A stretch of DNA of 43,705 nt from a virus. Position 1 is the stretch's first letter. Every line of letters starts with the position of its first letter. The translations under genes were made by a program, and so were the position numbers. Below the pieces are notes generated by a model. The model had not been told where the DNA came from. It ran no database searches and saw nothing but the letters and a program-made list of their open reading frames with translations. The DNA is taken from the IMG/VR virus record IMGVR_UViG_3300020470_000037, positions 1 to 43,705 of that record. One strand, 5' to 3'. Positions 42,916 to 43,705 of this stretch are shown here, one piece after another.

Positions 42916-43534
42916 GATACACTGCATAGATATCGGAACATCCTTTCTTGATAAAGAGAGACTCCGCCATAAATTTATCACACAACATAAGTGGAATGAT
43001 AGGTTCTATAAGGCAAACGAATGGTATGTGTTTGTACCTCATACAGGACTTGACTGTTTTACACCATTATACGACATCATCTTTTCAGAAATTAGTAAGA
43101 TAGATCGAGAGATCAATCTCATGCCTATACAGGGTATGAAAGATATCGGAGGACCTTTCTCATTCGTACTTGTACAGAATAAAGATCGAAATACTTTCAA
43201 CTGGCATAATCACTTTTTATACCAATTCGATTCACTGACACAGGGAGCACAGGAATGGCATCCTTTCAAGTGGTCAACTGTTTACTATATGTGTATGCCA
43301 GAAGGAAGTGGGGGTATTCGTTTCAAAGAGAATGACAAAGAAGTTGTGATACAACCTTCTGAGGGGCAACTTGTAATATTCCCATCGTCTTTATACCATA
43401 CACCAGATATCAATCATAATGAAGATTGGAGAATCTCAATCAATGTCAATGTCATAGATCAGAACATACTGATGAGAGGTAATCGAGCAATTCTTGGAGA
43501 TGTTCGTGATTGGGACTTCAGAGAAAAAATCTAA
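42899..43534 (+). CDS. 2-oxoglutarate/Fe(II) oxygenase- or cupin-like protein
   Basis: A 211-aa protein. The double-stranded beta-helix signs are FNWHNHFLYQF (about residues 99-109), GSGGIRFKEND followed by EGQLVIFPSSLYHTP (about 159-174), and EDWRISINVNV (about 180-190). In 2-oxoglutarate oxygenases such as the phage and P4H-like families, the metal ligands are HxD with a distal His, and the Arg/Ser binds the co-substrate. Here the first motif is His-x-His instead of His-x-Asp, while the distal His and Arg are present. It could hydroxylate a sugar, protein or lipid, or be a non-oxygenase cupin. It is last in the plus-strand operon. Confidence 0.6.
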   Translation: MNLLDKIHCIDIGTSFLDKERLRHKFITQHKWNDRFYKANEWYVFVPHTGLDCFTPLYDIIFSEISKIDREINLMPIQGMKDIGGPFSFVLVQNKDRNTFNWHNHFLYQFDSLTQGAQEWHPFKWSTVYYMCMPEGSGGIRFKENDKEVVIQPSEGQLVIFPSSLYHTPDINHNEDWRISINVNVIDQNILMRGNRAILGDVRDWDFREKI

Positions 43535-43705
43535 GGGGCGTTTTTTAACAGGGAAAAAAATTTTCGTTTTCGATAGGTCGGGCGTTGGGAAACGTTTGTA
43601 GGTTAGAAAGAAGGTACTTTTTTAATAACGCACCGCCATCATCAATATAAAAAAAATCGCAAGATTTACCTGCGATTTCGTGTATTTGTGTGAGGTAGGG
43701 TTGAC
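43535..43705. other. Non-coding right end
   Basis: No open frame of interest on either strand. It is AT-rich with homopolymer A and T tracts near 43545-43555 and 43615-43625. Only the terminator described separately is recognisable. Confidence 0.5.
43649..43678 (-). terminator. Rho-independent terminator for leftward genes beyond the edge
   Basis: AAATCGCA (43654-43661) and TGCGATTT (43671-43678) form a perfect 8-bp stem with a nine-base loop. On the minus strand the stem is followed by about eight T. It indicates a convergent operon entering from the right. Confidence 0.8.

Overview
This window looks like part of the genome of a large T4-like (contractile-tailed) marine phage, most like those infecting Synechococcus or Prochlorococcus. 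The evidence is a late baseplate operon with recognisable T4 counterparts (gp25, gp6, a giant gp7 and gp8), a DUF4815-type giant virion protein, a cyanophage-style repetitive fibre, AT-rich DNA, tightly packed genes with 1-26 base overlaps, and several octamers resembling the T4 late promoter TATAAATA. The host is inferred; no photosynthesis gene or tRNA is present to prove it.

Layout. (1) 1-2143, minus strand: genes next to the fibre, namely a truncated SAM methyltransferase, two tandem sulfotransferase-like genes and a small coiled-coil protein. (2) 2173-28921, minus strand: the structural block. In transcription order it runs gp25, gp6, gp7-like (2715 aa), a 1047-aa virion protein, gp8, the 2361-aa DUF4815 protein, three small structural proteins and a 1062-aa fibre. 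(3) 28922-29997: a terminator, tandem late-promoter-like octamers, a small conserved protein, and a glycosyltransferase behind a perfect sigma70-type promoter. (4) 30031-38106, minus strand: an accessory island with eight SGNH-hydrolase-like paralogues, a NodU-type carbamoyltransferase, a radical SAM/SPASM protein, an HNH endonuclease and several very small ORFs. (5) 38107-38161: a divergent promoter region with a perfect inverted repeat. (6) 38162-43534, plus strand: three tandem sulfotransferase-like genes, a ninth SGNH paralogue, a strongly structured untranslated segment, two tiny membrane proteins, a tenth SGNH paralogue and a 2-oxoglutarate-oxygenase/cupin-like protein. (7) 43535-43705: non-coding, with a terminator for genes that lie beyond the right edge and read leftward.

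Main interpretation. The structural block is conventional apart from the size of its proteins. The unusual part is the roughly 14-kb island. It combines ten diverged SGNH-like proteins with enzymes that transfer sulfuryl, carbamoyl, glycosyl and probably oxidative groups, in two divergent overlapping-gene operons. I infer a phage-encoded system that decorates a glycan or a protein, either the host surface or the virion itself. The sequence does not identify the substrate. One SGNH paralogue has lost its catalytic-looking residues.
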